From the NCBI GenBank assembly GCA_015956445.1, contig WIUZ02000016.1, positions 806,001-870,000 of the forward strand: a DNA stretch of 64,000 nucleotides. Direction: 5' to 3'. Position 1 is the first letter of the stretch, and every line of letters begins with the position of its first letter. The notes under the pieces are model-generated. The model did not search any database. It saw nothing but the letters and a program-made list of their open reading frames with translations, and was not told the origin of the DNA. This document shows positions 49,709 to 60,480 of this stretch, piece by piece. The DNA is from Thelephora terrestris (Eukaryota > Basidiomycota > Agaricomycetes > Thelephorales > Thelephoraceae). The position numbers and the translations under genes are program-made.

Positions 49709-51108
49709 ACCTGTGCAGGTGTAGGGATATAATTTCGTGGTAAACTCTTACGGTAAAACCTCGTACAACATATGCATTATGTACGTAGCTTGCTCGGAGA
49801 TAAGGGTCTCACAATTAGTAGGATGCGCAGTCCACATACTTCAGGAAACACTCCGATCACTTTGAAAGTGCACTTCCAGCACTTCCCGTCACTTCCTGGC
49901 ACTTTTGACACCTTCCAGAAGTCCAGTGGTCACTTCACAGAAGTACAAAGCCCCTAAGCGCCCAAATTTGGCAGGGGAAATCATTGAGAAAAAACTAGCG
50001 CTCAGAAGTGATCACGACTTTTCCTGATGTACGACCTTTAATAAACAGGTATCAAGTGAAACAAGACAGGTAAGAGAGGCTATATGACTATTTATCAATT
50101 GGTGCTTGTGCGGTGCAGCAGACAACTTGGGCGAACTCGGTTCAATCGTTATTGAGGGTGGATAACTCAGTGTTTGGTACTTCATCAAAAACTGGGTAAA
50201 GGAATGGAAAGTGGCAGCATTATCGAGCTGCGAAACATTCAATAATCGTAAACAATTTAAACTACTTAGGGACACACTGGGGCTGATTGTTGTTTCCTAC
50301 TGAACGGTGTCCCATTGTCAGTAGAACAGTCAACCCGTGTTTATCATTCTTACTCAGAGATGCAGTGGGTGTTGTCAACAACACTTCCGGTCTTGGTATG
50401 AGTTTGGGTGGCCTTCCCTGCTCAGTAGACATAGCTGCCATCCCAGATGCAGATGGTGCCGAACATGGCCCAGTGGATGAATCTGAATCTCAGACCAGGA
50501 TTCATCCAGCCCAACCTCTGAACCGAACGAAGTGACTGGAATTGGCCTTAATGTCAACAAATGGATCTATTCAGTGTCAAACCTTGCGTCCCATCCGACC
50601 TATTTACAAGGTGGCCATGCTGAAGCCTTGGGTGCGATAGTCACCAGTGAGGGGTACTCGCTGGTCTCTGACTCGAAGCTGATGCACCTATTTTTTCACA
50701 GGACCCTGCTCAACCTAACACTGAGTCGGGTGTGTGTGTGATCAACGATTGATAAAATAGATAACACTGTAAATATAAATGGCACTATTTTCTAGTATAT
50801 CTCAGTACAGTCTTTGCATCCAGTTGCAAACATTGTACCATGGCCATCTCGGCACTAACTTTGAACAATGCAAATATTATAATCGTGTTTACATGACAAA
50901 ATTCAGACACACCCTTGTCACGGACAGGCGACTCACATTCAAGTCCATATCCTGAATCTCCATTGGAATTGCTCCCAGTCTCATTGAGATCTGGCACTGA
51001 CCAGGTGATCAACCAACACTTAACTGTCGAATTACTGCAAATCTGAGTGATATCGACGAACGATCGACCACGTGATCATTTGCCAGCTCATGTCGGACGG
51101 TCATTCGG
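49709..51108. other. Region upstream of KDZ gene, with phased CACTT motifs
   Basis: No convincing gene. Six CACTT motifs start at 49858, 49871, 49880, 49890, 49900 and 49931. This helical-turn spacing resembles subterminal binding sites of DNA transposases, and the KDZ gene begins about 1.2 kb downstream. A terminal inverted repeat was not identified. Confidence 0.35.
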
Positions 51109-51934
51109 ATGGGCAAGCGCAAAGCGAAGAGCAAGCTACTCACGAAGATTGACCCTGCCCTTCTCAAACAGAAGCCCCAGGCCATCTCCCAGCATGCAGC
51201 TAGCGACGGAACTCGCGTCACCACCACCATCAAACCCGCTTGCCAACTCCTGGTGCTTCCCACCATTTTCAGTGCAGACACGTTGAACTTCGGCAAGGAG
51301 CATTCGGAAGATGGAGATGACGACGACGAGGTGTCACAAGAGCACTACATTACACGGGTATGTGCATTGTCTGTTTCTACATCCGGAGGCTCATTTTCAC
51401 CAGGATAACCCACTCTAGCAATGGAGGGAGAATGAACGTGAGGTTTTCCTCGACGGACTCATCTGACTCGAGGGCAGGGGGGTACGCACGGATGACCAAT
51501 GCGAGCTCTGCCACAAAGAGATCTAGCGTGTATCATTGCCTCAATTGCATCGCTGTCCAATTTCTTTGCCCTCGCTGCATGAATAGCACCCATTCCTTCA
51601 ATCCATTCCATGTGATAGAGGTAAGTCCATGATATTGTGTGGGTCATTCTACGCAATTCTGAACGTTCTCGAGCAGAAATGGAACGGTTCATACCTCAAG
51701 AAATCCTCTCTCTGGGATGCCGGTCACATCCTTCAACTTGGTCACCATCCTTCCGACCCGTGTACAAACCCTCACGCCAGTACTAAGATTTTCACCATCG
51801 TCCACACCAATGGCATCCATCTTGTTTCCCTTGCATTTTGTCAGTGTTCCGAGGCCGTGATCCATGGAACCAGAATTCAACAACTCCTTCGTCAACAGCT
51901 CTTCCCTGTCACATCACTCGACCCACTGAACTAG
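51109..51934 (+). pseudogene. KDZ transposase, N-terminal segment with CxC2 zinc cluster
   Basis: Starts MGKRKAKSKLLTKIDP at 51109. A Cys cluster follows (CELCHKE in one frame, then VYHCLNC...FLCPRC...HSFNPFHVIE one base out of register), and then WNGSYLKKSSLWDAGHILQLGHHPSDPCTNP, FTIVHTNGIHLVSLAFCQC and QLLRQQLFPVTSLDPLN. This is the typical start of Kyakuja-Dileera-Zisupton transposases of basidiomycetes (CxC2-like cluster followed by the RIQLGH.P...C.NP and TNGIH.V.F C.C blocks). The protein breaks off at 51934 because of an insertion; its continuation is found at 56290. Confidence 0.75.
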
Positions 51935-54070
51935 CTGAACACTCCGGGTAGTCGGATACCCTAGAAAGAGTGGACAAGCAGTTGAGGTGGGTACCGGTTG
52001 AGTGTTGAGTTCTGTACGACCACCGGAACAGAAGATCTGTTCAGAGATGCCTGAAGATGTCTGGAGAATTGCCGGGGAAGACCGCGACGACTAGAGTAAA
52101 GCGCGAGACCCGAGACAAAGCAGAGAGGGATAGGGACCGAGGTTGCGGAGAGTTGCGATGGAGAATCACCGCGAAGTCGTAGAGTAGCAGAGGTATGCTT
52201 TGGTAGGAGCAGCAATAAGACACAGAGAAGCCGAGAACTTTGACTTGAGAACTGGAGAGCGAACCGGGGAACTGGAGAACTCGGACTGGAACTGAACTGG
52301 GGGATCTGAGTCGATGCATTCCAGGCTATCTAAGACACAGTATATAAAGGAAACCAAAGAATCTCCTAAATAAGCAGTGTCGAGATAGTCTGTGAGAGAG
52401 AAGGGGAACGGAAAAGCGAAACTAAGAGGAACTTGGTAAGAGGGGTAACTACTAGGGGGGAACATCGACAAAGGCTGAGTAACTACAGGGACGATGACGA
52501 AGGGGTGACGACGGCACGAGAGGGAGCCGCGTCATACAGGAGAAGACGCAGGGGAACGGGAATCGAGAGCGAAAGATAGCAATGGAGGTGAATGCCTGGA
52601 GAACGGAACGGCATGGGGAATGGAACTGATCGATCGACCGGGAAGTTCCGATCAATAAGGAATCGCGGGGACGAGAGCTTAGAACAATGGGATAACCGGA
52701 AATCGATGGCGGGAGGAATCAATAACAATAGATAGCGATGGCGAAGGGCTAGAACGAGGGTCAAAACGAGGATGAAAGGCGAGGGGAACGAGGCGTCGGG
52801 GATATCAGAGTTCTGGAGGGTCAGATAGCGGGTGGCAGATGGCAGAACACGAGGATTCGAAACAGGGTTCCCGAGAGGAGATGCGAAGCGGGGAAGAACG
52901 TCCGAGGAACAATCACTGGGGGCAGGGGGTCAAATACCTGGTGGGTACATGCTGAACACATTGTGATCACAGTCAACAAGTGATCACAATGTGCCCAGTG
53001 GGGGAAATTTAAATACATTCAAAATGTGCCCAGCCATGTGAGTCCAATGTACCCATCAATGTGATCTCAATGTGCCCACTGGGGACATTTTGATTGCGAT
53101 CACAATGTACACATCAATGTGAGCTCAATGTGCCTGCTGTGCACATTTTGATTGTGATCACAATGTTCCCATCAATGTGTTCTCAATGTACCCAGCTCAT
53201 TACATTATAGTTTCTTTCACAATGTTGTCCACAATGTGTCCAGCATGTGGCTGAGCCACTCATTCAAAATTCTTTCACAAAGTATCCAGTGATGTGTCTA
53301 GAATGTGCACAGCCATACACATAGTGATTTCTTTGAAAGTTCATGGTGAAATCAAACAACATTGAGATTACATTGTGATTACTTTAAAAAGAACCCCCTG
53401 GGGACATTATGGACACATCACTGGGTAATCTTTGAAAGAATTTTGAATGAGTGGCTCAGCCACATGCTGGACACATTGTGGACAACATTGTGAAAGAAAC
53501 TATAATGTAATGAGCTGGGTACATTGAGAACACATTGATGGGAACATTGTGATCACAATCAAAATGTGCACAGCAGGCACATTGAGCTCACATTGATGTG
53601 TACATTGTGATCGAAATCAAAATGTCCCCAGTGGGCACATTGAGATCACATTGATGGGTACATTGTGATCACAATCAAAATGTGCCTACTGGGCACATTT
53701 TGAATGTATTTAAATTTCCCCCACTGGGCACATTGTGATCACTTATTGACTGTGATCACAATGTGTTCAGCATGTACCCACCGGGTATTTGACCCCTTGT
53801 GTCACGAACACGTGACATATTATCTAAGATCACGCAGATAATTCAAGACATTGGTCTTATTCGAGGTAATAAAAGTACAAAGACAACCACTAGATATTAC
53901 AAAACTAAACCAGAACAAAAGGATCTACGTCACAAGAACAGGCCTGAGGATACGCGCAACGATGAGCGAAGTGATGAGGGTTATGAATGCTCTGAGGACA
54001 GTAAGAATACACCCGAGTTACCGGGTCCTGCCAACACTCCCTGCACCCTAACACGTCATGAGACAAGCTC

Positions 54071-54814
54071 TCATACATCTCTCGCTTCACGTCCGACAAG
54101 GCCCCGCTCACTAATGCGAACCCATACCGGTCTTGGAGACCCGCCACTTCCACCTTCAACTTCATCCGTACTTGCCGTGACTTGTCGGAGGGACGACAAC
54201 GTTGACCAGAACGAGTCATCGGATTCTTGCGGGTCTTCTTCCTCTGGGATCTCTCCACCATCTGACGAACTGGGACAGGACTCCAGGGAGGGGACGGAGG
54301 GAGAGGAACGCCCTGATCCTGGCGGTGGCGAAGGGACGACTGGGGACTTAGAAGGGGGATCGGTGCAATAGGCTCCGTGACATTGGTGTCCGAAATGTCT
54401 GAAGAGAGCCGCCTGGAAAGGTCCCCAATGTTCCAAAGCAAAGTGAGAGAAATCCTCGTTCAAACTGTTCATGATGACGTACATGAGATCCACTCGCTTC
54501 TCCAACTTCACAATCCTATCTTCCCTCTCCCTCTCCATCCTATCCAATAGAAGAACGGCTCCAGGATGCCTAGCTTCCGGTTGAGGCCTAGAAGCCCTGG
54601 GATCCTCGAAACCAGCTTGTTCCCAGAAGTCGGCAGGAGCATTGTGGGCGGTCAAGAAGTCCACCGCTACCTGATTGTCATGGGCGATGTTGGCGGGGGA
54701 GTCGTACAAGTGTTGCTCCACGTTGTAGGGAGCATCCGTCTCGAAGGACGGGGTAAAGTCAAAGGGGGTGGCGGCAGCGTTGAGCACGGCGTTGTTGGCA
54801 ACGAAGGCAGACAT
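54071..54814 (-). CDS. Gag-like coiled-coil protein in L2
   Basis: Minus-strand frame; I take the start MSAFVANNAVLNAAATPF at 54814 because TATATAATCC lies about 105 bp upstream and a CT-rich leader runs up to it. Product of about 247 aa with PYNVEQHLYDSPANIAHDNQ, FWEQAGFEDP and a charged helical stretch MEREREDRIVKLEKRVDLMYVIMN (likely coiled coil), followed by a Ser/Pro/Glu-rich tail. It may continue past 54071 by splicing into the frame with REMYESLSHDVLGCRECWQD. No named domain. Overall plan (short N-terminus, coiled coil, acidic tail) is like the L1 gene. Confidence 0.45.
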   Translation of the reverse strand: MSAFVANNAVLNAAATPFDFTPSFETDAPYNVEQHLYDSPANIAHDNQVAVDFLTAHNAPADFWEQAGFEDPRASRPQPEARHPGAVLLLDRMEREREDRIVKLEKRVDLMYVIMNSLNEDFSHFALEHWGPFQAALFRHFGHQCHGAYCTDPPSKSPVVPSPPPGSGRSSPSVPSLESCPSSSDGGEIPEEEDPQESDDSFWSTLSSLRQVTASTDEVEGGSGGSPRPVWVRISERGLVGREARDV

Positions 54815-55019
54815 AGTAAACAAAGATGTTTGAGAGGAGAGAGTAGTAGTGGTGATTGTGGGAAAGGAGAAGAGACGATGAGAGGAAAGGACCAATAATC
54901 CCCCTGGATTATATACAACCGACTCAATAGGAAACCAAAAGGGGAAGACAATGAATCGTCATCCATTTAAGTCCTAATTAGGATAAACAAACCCTTAACC
55001 CCAATCGCGATCCCATCAA

Positions 55020-55195
55020 ACCCCGAGAAATCCCCACCGATCATGAGAAATCCCCATTGCGCTTCTATTGCTACCATGAAACACGAGAAATCCCCACCGA
55101 TCATGAGAAATCCCCATTGCGCTTCTATTGCTACCATGAAACACGAGAAATCCCCACCGATCATGGGAAATCCCCATCGATCAAGAGAAATCCCC
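55020..55195. repeat. 60-bp tandem repeat within L2
   Basis: Two exact 60-bp units (55023-55142, GAGAAATCCCCACCGATCAT...) followed by a partial third unit with GAAATCCCCA subrepeats. It lies between the divergent minus-strand gene and the plus-strand TATA. Confidence 0.85.
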
Positions 55196-55516
55196 ATCAG
55201 ACCCTGAAATGACTCATCCGCTATTGTTCCCCTACTTCGTACTCGATACCGGTTGTTCTAAGTCTCACTTCTCTGACTCATTTACCCTACCCTAAAGTAC
55301 GCACAGACCATGTTGACCCCTGTTTGGCTCGTTGTAGAATTATGACTCCTGTAGAGGACTGGGTATATAAGGAAGAGCGTTCGCTCCTTTCTTTCCCCAT
55401 TCTCAATCTCTTCTGTACTCCTCTACCCATAACCTGAATAAACAAAGTAAGCTGAGGAATCCTCCTCACGCCTTGCTACTTCTGACTCATTCTAGCAGGA
55501 ATTCTCCTGCCAGTGT

Positions 55517-56140
55517 ATGTTCAGCGCCCCAAATCCCTTCCCTTCTAACAGTCCAGTCCAACGCCCTATCGTCCCTGACGCCAGGAGATCTATCTGGGAG
55601 TATAAACTTATCAGAAGTCTCCAAGTAAACCGAACAGCCGGTTTACTCACCCATTTCCCTTACTATCGCCCCTTCGCAGCCCTCGACGCCGGAGTTACCA
55701 CTCCTCCTTTCCTCTTAGGAGCAGATCATCAGTTCCTCTGGAACTCCGACTTTACTGAGAGCGTCCTAGCGACTGTCTACTTCAGTATAAGTCCAGCCTT
55801 TTACTTCCCTAATCCCCGTATTCATCTTACCACTAACATCCACACCCATTCCCCTGCTATCATCGTTCTTTGGTGGGAAGTACCAACTGAATTACCTTAT
55901 TCGGTTATAGAATACCTCATCAACTTCGAACGTCTTAGCGACCAAGACTTTGATCCGTTCGTACAGCAATTACACCAATTTTGTCAAGACTACCATTCGC
56001 CAGTCCACCCTTATCAGACAGAGTCACCTCTCTCTCTTGATATCCCTCCTCCTCTCACCTCTACCCCTGGAACCCCTTTCAAGCCTCGACCCGACACCCC
56101 TCACCCGCCCGCTAATCCTCTAGCGCCCCACAAACAGTAA
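55517..56140 (+). CDS. Hypothetical 207-aa protein at the end of L2
   Basis: Plus-strand frame MFSAPNPFPSNSPVQRP to LAPHKQ, located 150 bp after TATATAAGG and an AATAAA. It has a hydrophobic and aromatic central part (FPYYRPFAALDAG, FYFPNPRIHLTTN, IIVLWWEVP) and a proline-rich tail ending 20 bp before the L2 terminus. No family recognised. Being confined to an LTR-like unit, it could be retroelement-encoded or a chance frame. Confidence 0.4.
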   Translation: MFSAPNPFPSNSPVQRPIVPDARRSIWEYKLIRSLQVNRTAGLLTHFPYYRPFAALDAGVTTPPFLLGADHQFLWNSDFTESVLATVYFSISPAFYFPNPRIHLTTNIHTHSPAIIVLWWEVPTELPYSVIEYLINFERLSDQDFDPFVQQLHQFCQDYHSPVHPYQTESPLSLDIPPPLTSTPGTPFKPRPDTPHPPANPLAPHKQ

Positions 56141-56289
56141 GCAGGCCCACAACCCTGACACCTTGCCCCCAGTGAATAGAGGCGGTCCGGTGATCAGGGT
56201 GAAGGTTGCCTCGAGGCAGTCGCGAGGCCAAGAAGAGTCCGGAACTCAATGGGGTCGAACGACCAATAGGAAGGAATCGGAGACTGGGA

Positions 56290-59200
56290 GTTTCAATGTC
56301 GCGACACCGCAAACCACTTGCACCTTCTCACTACTCAAGTCCGCTCAATTGCTGAGTCTTCAGTCGAAGCTTTCTCTCTATGATTACTACCCCGCTGTAG
56401 AAAAGTACACCGATGCCACTGGTACTAATGACGTCAATGTGAGTCTCATTTGAGTTCAAATTGCAGCAAGTTAACGTGCTTGAAGGTTCAGTACAAAGAA
56501 TTTCTCCGGGCGCTACGTATGTGGCGTCATATCAAGATGACAAACCGTGGTGGCCAATCCTATGACGGAGCTGGTATCAAGGGTACATCACCCGGAGAGC
56601 TTGCTGTTTCCTGCCCTGCATGCCCTATCCCCTCTGTCAATCTTCCACCCAACTGGAAGTCTGCTGCAAAAGACTCCGAGTATGTAGATGCACTGCACGA
56701 ACCCCCTCCCACTCACTCAATCCGTTGCAGGTATCTGTACTCACTGGGAGCAAGGGGTGGTGTTCTGGTCCAGAACATTGCAAGTTCATCGCAAGGAAAT
56801 GGACGATGTACCTGGCAAAAACCAACCCAGTACATTGCAAAAACATTCTGAATTTTCCGGGCCAATTTCCTTGCAGTGTTCCGGGACAGAAAATGGTCAG
56901 TACATTCACAGTGTTCCAGTGATGTTCCCATTAGGTAATCCATGGGTACATTCAGAATCTTCCCAAAGAAAGTAACCTCGATGTCAACAATTGGCGCATT
57001 TACAATGTTCCTGGTCAGGAAAATTCAAAATGCACCCAAACAGTGTTTTTGCAGTGTTCTGGGGTGGTACATCCAGAATGTACTGGTGCCGTCAACTGCA
57101 ATGTACCAAGTTCAGCAAAGGTCAGGAACACTGCAAGGAAACTGGAAAAACTGGGAACATCACAAGTTCATTCAAAATGTTCCCAGTTTTTCCAGTTTCC
57201 TTGCAGTGTTCCTGACCTTTGCTGAACTTGGTACATTGCAGTTGACGGCACCAGTACATTCTGGATGTACCACCCCAGAACACTGCAAAAACACTGTTTG
57301 GGTGCATTTTGAATTTTCCTGACCAGGAACATTGTAAATGCGCCAATTGTTGACATCGAGGTTACTTTCTTTGGGAAGATTCTGAATGTACCCATGGATT
57401 ACCTAATGGGAACATCACTGGAACACTGTGAATGTACTGACCATTTTCTGTCCCGGAACACTGCAAGGAAATTGGCCCGGAAAATTCAGAATGTTTTTGC
57501 AATGTACTGGGTTGGTTTTTGCCAGGTACATCGTCCATTTCCTTGCGATGAACTTGCAATGTACTGGACTGGAACACCACCCCTTTCCCCCAGTGACTAC
57601 CAGACATTTGGCATCGACGCCTGCTTCTGGTTCAAGAGAAGGCAGATTTCTAACTACGAAAGGGATCCAGAGCTGGGTCCAGGGTTTTCATACCTCGTTT
57701 CGTGGGGTCCATATAGCGAGTACCTCCGTCGCTTTACCAACCAGCAGGAGGTTTGTTCATTCCGTCCTTTGCCATCCTGACTTGGCTGATCTTATGTTGA
57801 AACAGATGAGCACGTGCAGTGGTCTCGCCACCCTTGACCATGCCAACAGCAAGTACACGAAGGGCTACGCAATGTCTGGAATAGTGTGCACAACATGCCG
57901 GTATGAGTTCATCCTCCCAGAAGGGGCAGGTCCCCTCCAGAAGGGCAAACGGTTAGTAATTTCTTCTCATCTATTCCTTCGCTTTGCTAATTCTATGAAC
58001 AGGTATGCCAATACAGACTACGTGGTCGTTCGAAGCACCTCCCACAGCCCTGAGACAAAGAAGGTCGCTTCCTACGATATCATGTGTCAATGGAGCAAGA
58101 ATCTTCGGAACTGCCTTGAGGAATTTCCCCTCGCAAACGCAGATTGCTTGGATAGTCAAATCATGGCCCGTGTCGTCCACAAGTTCCATTTGGCGGCTCA
58201 CAAGGAGAGCTGCCAAATCACCTTTTCACTAAACTATGAACCGGGCGTTGGGCACAGCGATATGAAGGGTCCGGAGAGGACGTGGTTTGGCCTCCAGGGA
58301 GGAGGGTCTACAAAAGATCAGGGGCCTGGGTATTGGGGTGACGCTATGGATAACAAGTTTGGATACTGGAATTGGTCCAAACTGGTACATCTTGTTGAAA
58401 TATTGCGTTCTCGTAGTTTACCTTCTCTTATTTGTCCCTATTTGTTCGTCAGCCACAATTTCCTTAACGGTTCGCTTGCCCGTTTTTTCGTCTCCTCAGC
58501 TGTTATCTTGATCTCTGCTGAGGAGTACGTTCTTTCCTTCTGTATTATTCTTTCTCTGTACTTACCAGGTCCCTAGCAACGTTCTCATCTATCTCTGCTA
58601 GGTACTGAATACATTAGCTGTTATCTTGATCTCTGCTGAGGACAACGTTCTCATCTATCTCTGCTAGATTATCAAACACGTCTTGGTGAGGCTCCCTTAT
58701 CTTTCCACTCTCCTACAATTATCTGACCCTGTTTCAGGCACGCTGCTTGCGAAGAAGTATATCAATGCCCGCACGCAGTCAGTCACTCACATTGATGAGT
58801 TTGCTGCTCTTTCTACCGATGTCCCCAATGAGACTCTTGCCCTGTGGACTGGTAGAATCTGTGCATGGGAGCTTGATCGAGTACAGCCCAACCCTTATTT
58901 CAACCCTTCTTCCAGTACGCCTACTGCACGCTCATCGCCGCTGTCTTTTAATCTTTCGTCAGGTCCCTCAGAATCAGAGATCCGTAGGCACCTGACTCTG
59001 GAGGAGGAGAGGGTTGAGCTCAACTCCCCTGTGCCTGATTCTGATGATGACTTCACCGAGACTAAGTTCTTGTTGTATGGGTTGGACCTTGAAGAGCAAC
59101 AGTAGGTGTTCCCACTATGTTGGGCCTGCAGAGCTAACAGCATTATAGGCATAAGTTACAGGCCACACTCGCCACAACAACCTCCAACCCACCACCCACC

Positions 59201-60188
59201 TCAGTCGTCAAACTTTGAACCTTCTTTCATCGTCGTTTGGCAAAGTTTCGTTGACTGCAGGCACGATACCAGCCTGAGGTTGCACCCCTACTCAGTCAGC
59301 ACCCTGCAATTAGCATGGATCCTTGCCTTGTCCACAACACCCCCCTCTATCTCCCATCTTCGTTGCCTCCCAAGATCTTGGCCAGTTGTTCAAAATGATT
59401 GATTTCGATGGAAATTGATCTGCAGATTGCCCAATGTCATGATGCCCTTGTTCAATTGCGCACAAGGCTCAGTGCTCGGGTGTGCCTCCTCAAATACAAG
59501 TACGTCAACGTCCGCCACCAGGCCCCAAACACGCGTGCTCGGAACCTCCTCACCCGCATCAATAACAAGATTGAGGTATCCTCCACCAAATACCGCCACG
59601 CTTTTGCAATGCTTGGAGCCCTGGACCGGCGTGAGGGATCTGACTGGTGCTCAGAGCTCTTGGAGCTCAAAGGTGAAGATGTGCGTGGTATGTCCGAGGT
59701 GGGATTACCCAAAGCTCCAACTCGGGAATGTGCAGAAGAACTCCAGGCCAGGTCTCTCCTCAATGGCGGTGTCATGCCCCAAGGAAATTGAACAGTCTCC
59801 TGGATCTGGAGGGGTTCACTCAAAGGCGATTCTGTCGACCAGGATGGGCTGAGTGAGTATGGTGAAGGTTAGTTCCTTCTTCCAACAGCGTGGGTTGTTC
59901 ACTGACAGTTACCACAACCAGAGTTCCGTCTTGAGTGGTCAAGGACCTATGCAAGGCAAGCCCGGTGGATGGAGGAGGGTGCTCATTTTCTCACTCGCCA
60001 CCTGTCAATACCAGCTTGAGGGTCTCCGCGCTTATGTGTGTTGGCAGGCTGACATCTTCAACGGTATCCACAACCACTTTCTGGGCATTTGGGAAGGCCT
60101 CGAGTTACTGCAAGAGCATCTGACCGAACCCACCTACCCTGTCGATCTTGATTCGGACGCGATGGAGTTAGACATACCTGATGTTTGA
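56290..60188 (+). pseudogene. KDZ transposase, catalytic and C-terminal segments
   Basis: Continues the N-terminal piece at 51109-51934. Blocks: LLSLQSKLSLYDYYPAVEKYTDATG, YKEFLRALRMWRHIK, PGELAVSCPACPIPSVNLPPNW, then, after the FB-D insertion, FGIDACFWFKRR (Asp at 57616), DPELGPGFSYLV, STCSGLATLDHANSKYTKGYA, KVASYDIMCQW (Asp at 58076), KFHLAAHKESC, FSLNYEPGVGHSDMKGPERTW (Glu at 58274), GYWNWSKL, and downstream CHDALVQLRTRLSARVCLLKYKYVNVRHQAPNTRARNL and DVRGMSEVG. The candidate D, D, E triad is kept. A stop near 59214 and frame changes between 58400 and 59400 show decay. The 350-bp interval 58388-58737 is either a long intron or an insertion and has a duplicated ATCTTGATCTCTGCTGAGGA segment. 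Confidence 0.82.
56742..57595. mobile_element. FB-D: CACTGGG palindromic element in KDZ exon, duplication ACT
   Basis: Starts CACTGGGAGCAAGGGGTGG at 56742 and ends with the near-complement at 57595. The flanks are ACT at 56739-56741 and 57596-57598. Removing it rejoins the KDZ frame as YLYYQTFGIDACF with no shift. The 854 bp are an almost perfect palindrome centred at 57168.5, with each arm about 425 bp and no real loop. Identical peptide-like frames appear on both strands purely because of the symmetry. Same terminus class as FB-C, but a different interior. Confidence 0.88.
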
Positions 60189-60480
60189 CTCCGCCCCTGC
60201 ACTCTTGTTTGCTTCTTCAGCCGTGGGCCACCTCACCAACCTTACTTACATCATGTTGTCTTCTGCTTCTGTCCCACTGTATATCCCACTGCTACGTAGC
60301 CGTCAATCAAAGTCTTTGTTCAGATGTGTTTAAGTGCGGGTATCAGCCCATGTCATAGGCGCCTGGACCTTATGTCACGCAAGTCAAATCTGCCGCTGAG
60401 CCATGCAAATGGTATGTTGGGAGGCACGGGTTATGTACATAAGACCACAAGTACTGGAAGAATGAAGGGCTGAGTGTTTG
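60189..60480. other. 3' flank of KDZ gene
   Basis: Short non-coding interval after the KDZ stop, leading into the tandem array. No terminal repeat seen. Confidence 0.35.

Larger units (their letters stand above)
53800..56160. mobile_element. L2: TG...CA unit with 5-bp duplication CCTTG
   Basis: Starts TGTCACGAAC at 53800 and ends AACCCTGACA at 56160, flanked by CCTTG at 53795-53799 and 56161-56165. Joining the flanks restores the right terminus of FB-C, so insertion into FB-C is certain. It contains a minus-strand gene, a plus-strand frame, a 60-bp tandem repeat and a TATA signal (TATATAAGG at about 55363), but no polymerase. Termini (TGTCA...TGACA) and 5-bp duplication are the same as L1, although the contents differ. 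Confidence 0.82.
52914..56174. mobile_element. FB-C: CACTGGG palindromic element, 3-bp duplication AAT, interrupted by L2
   Basis: The left end CACTGGGGGCAGGGGGTCAA at 52914 and the right end at 56174 are inverted copies. The flanks are AAT at 52911-52913 and AAT at 56175-56177. Without L2 (53800-56160 plus one CCTTG) the element is about 895 bp and is palindromic almost throughout, built from imperfect repeats such as ACATTGTGATCACAATC and AATGTGCCCAG. CACT ends and a 3-bp duplication are hallmarks of the CACTA/Plavaka-type DNA transposons. Non-autonomous: it encodes nothing. Confidence 0.82.
51935..56290. mobile_element. Insertion layer inside KDZ gene: GA-rich unit hosting FB-C and L2
   Basis: Everything between the two halves of the KDZ reading frame. 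The outer parts (51935-52913 and 56175-about 56290) are a GA-rich unit without genes. Its ends resemble inverted TGAACACTCC and GGGAGTTTCA (TG...CA type), and on the minus strand it has TATATA near 52345 followed by a CT-rich tract, similar in layout to the GA-rich block at 17.6-18.5 kb. I found no matching target duplication, so the outer limits are approximate. Confidence 0.5.

Noticed and set aside
50287-50741. Small plus-strand genes upstream of KDZ
   Set aside because: Frames of 69-82 codons without motif; better treated as the element flank.
56942-57395. Divergent gene pair encoding MGTFRIFPKKVTSM
   Set aside because: The same palindrome effect within FB-D; the sequence is a non-coding insertion in the KDZ gene.
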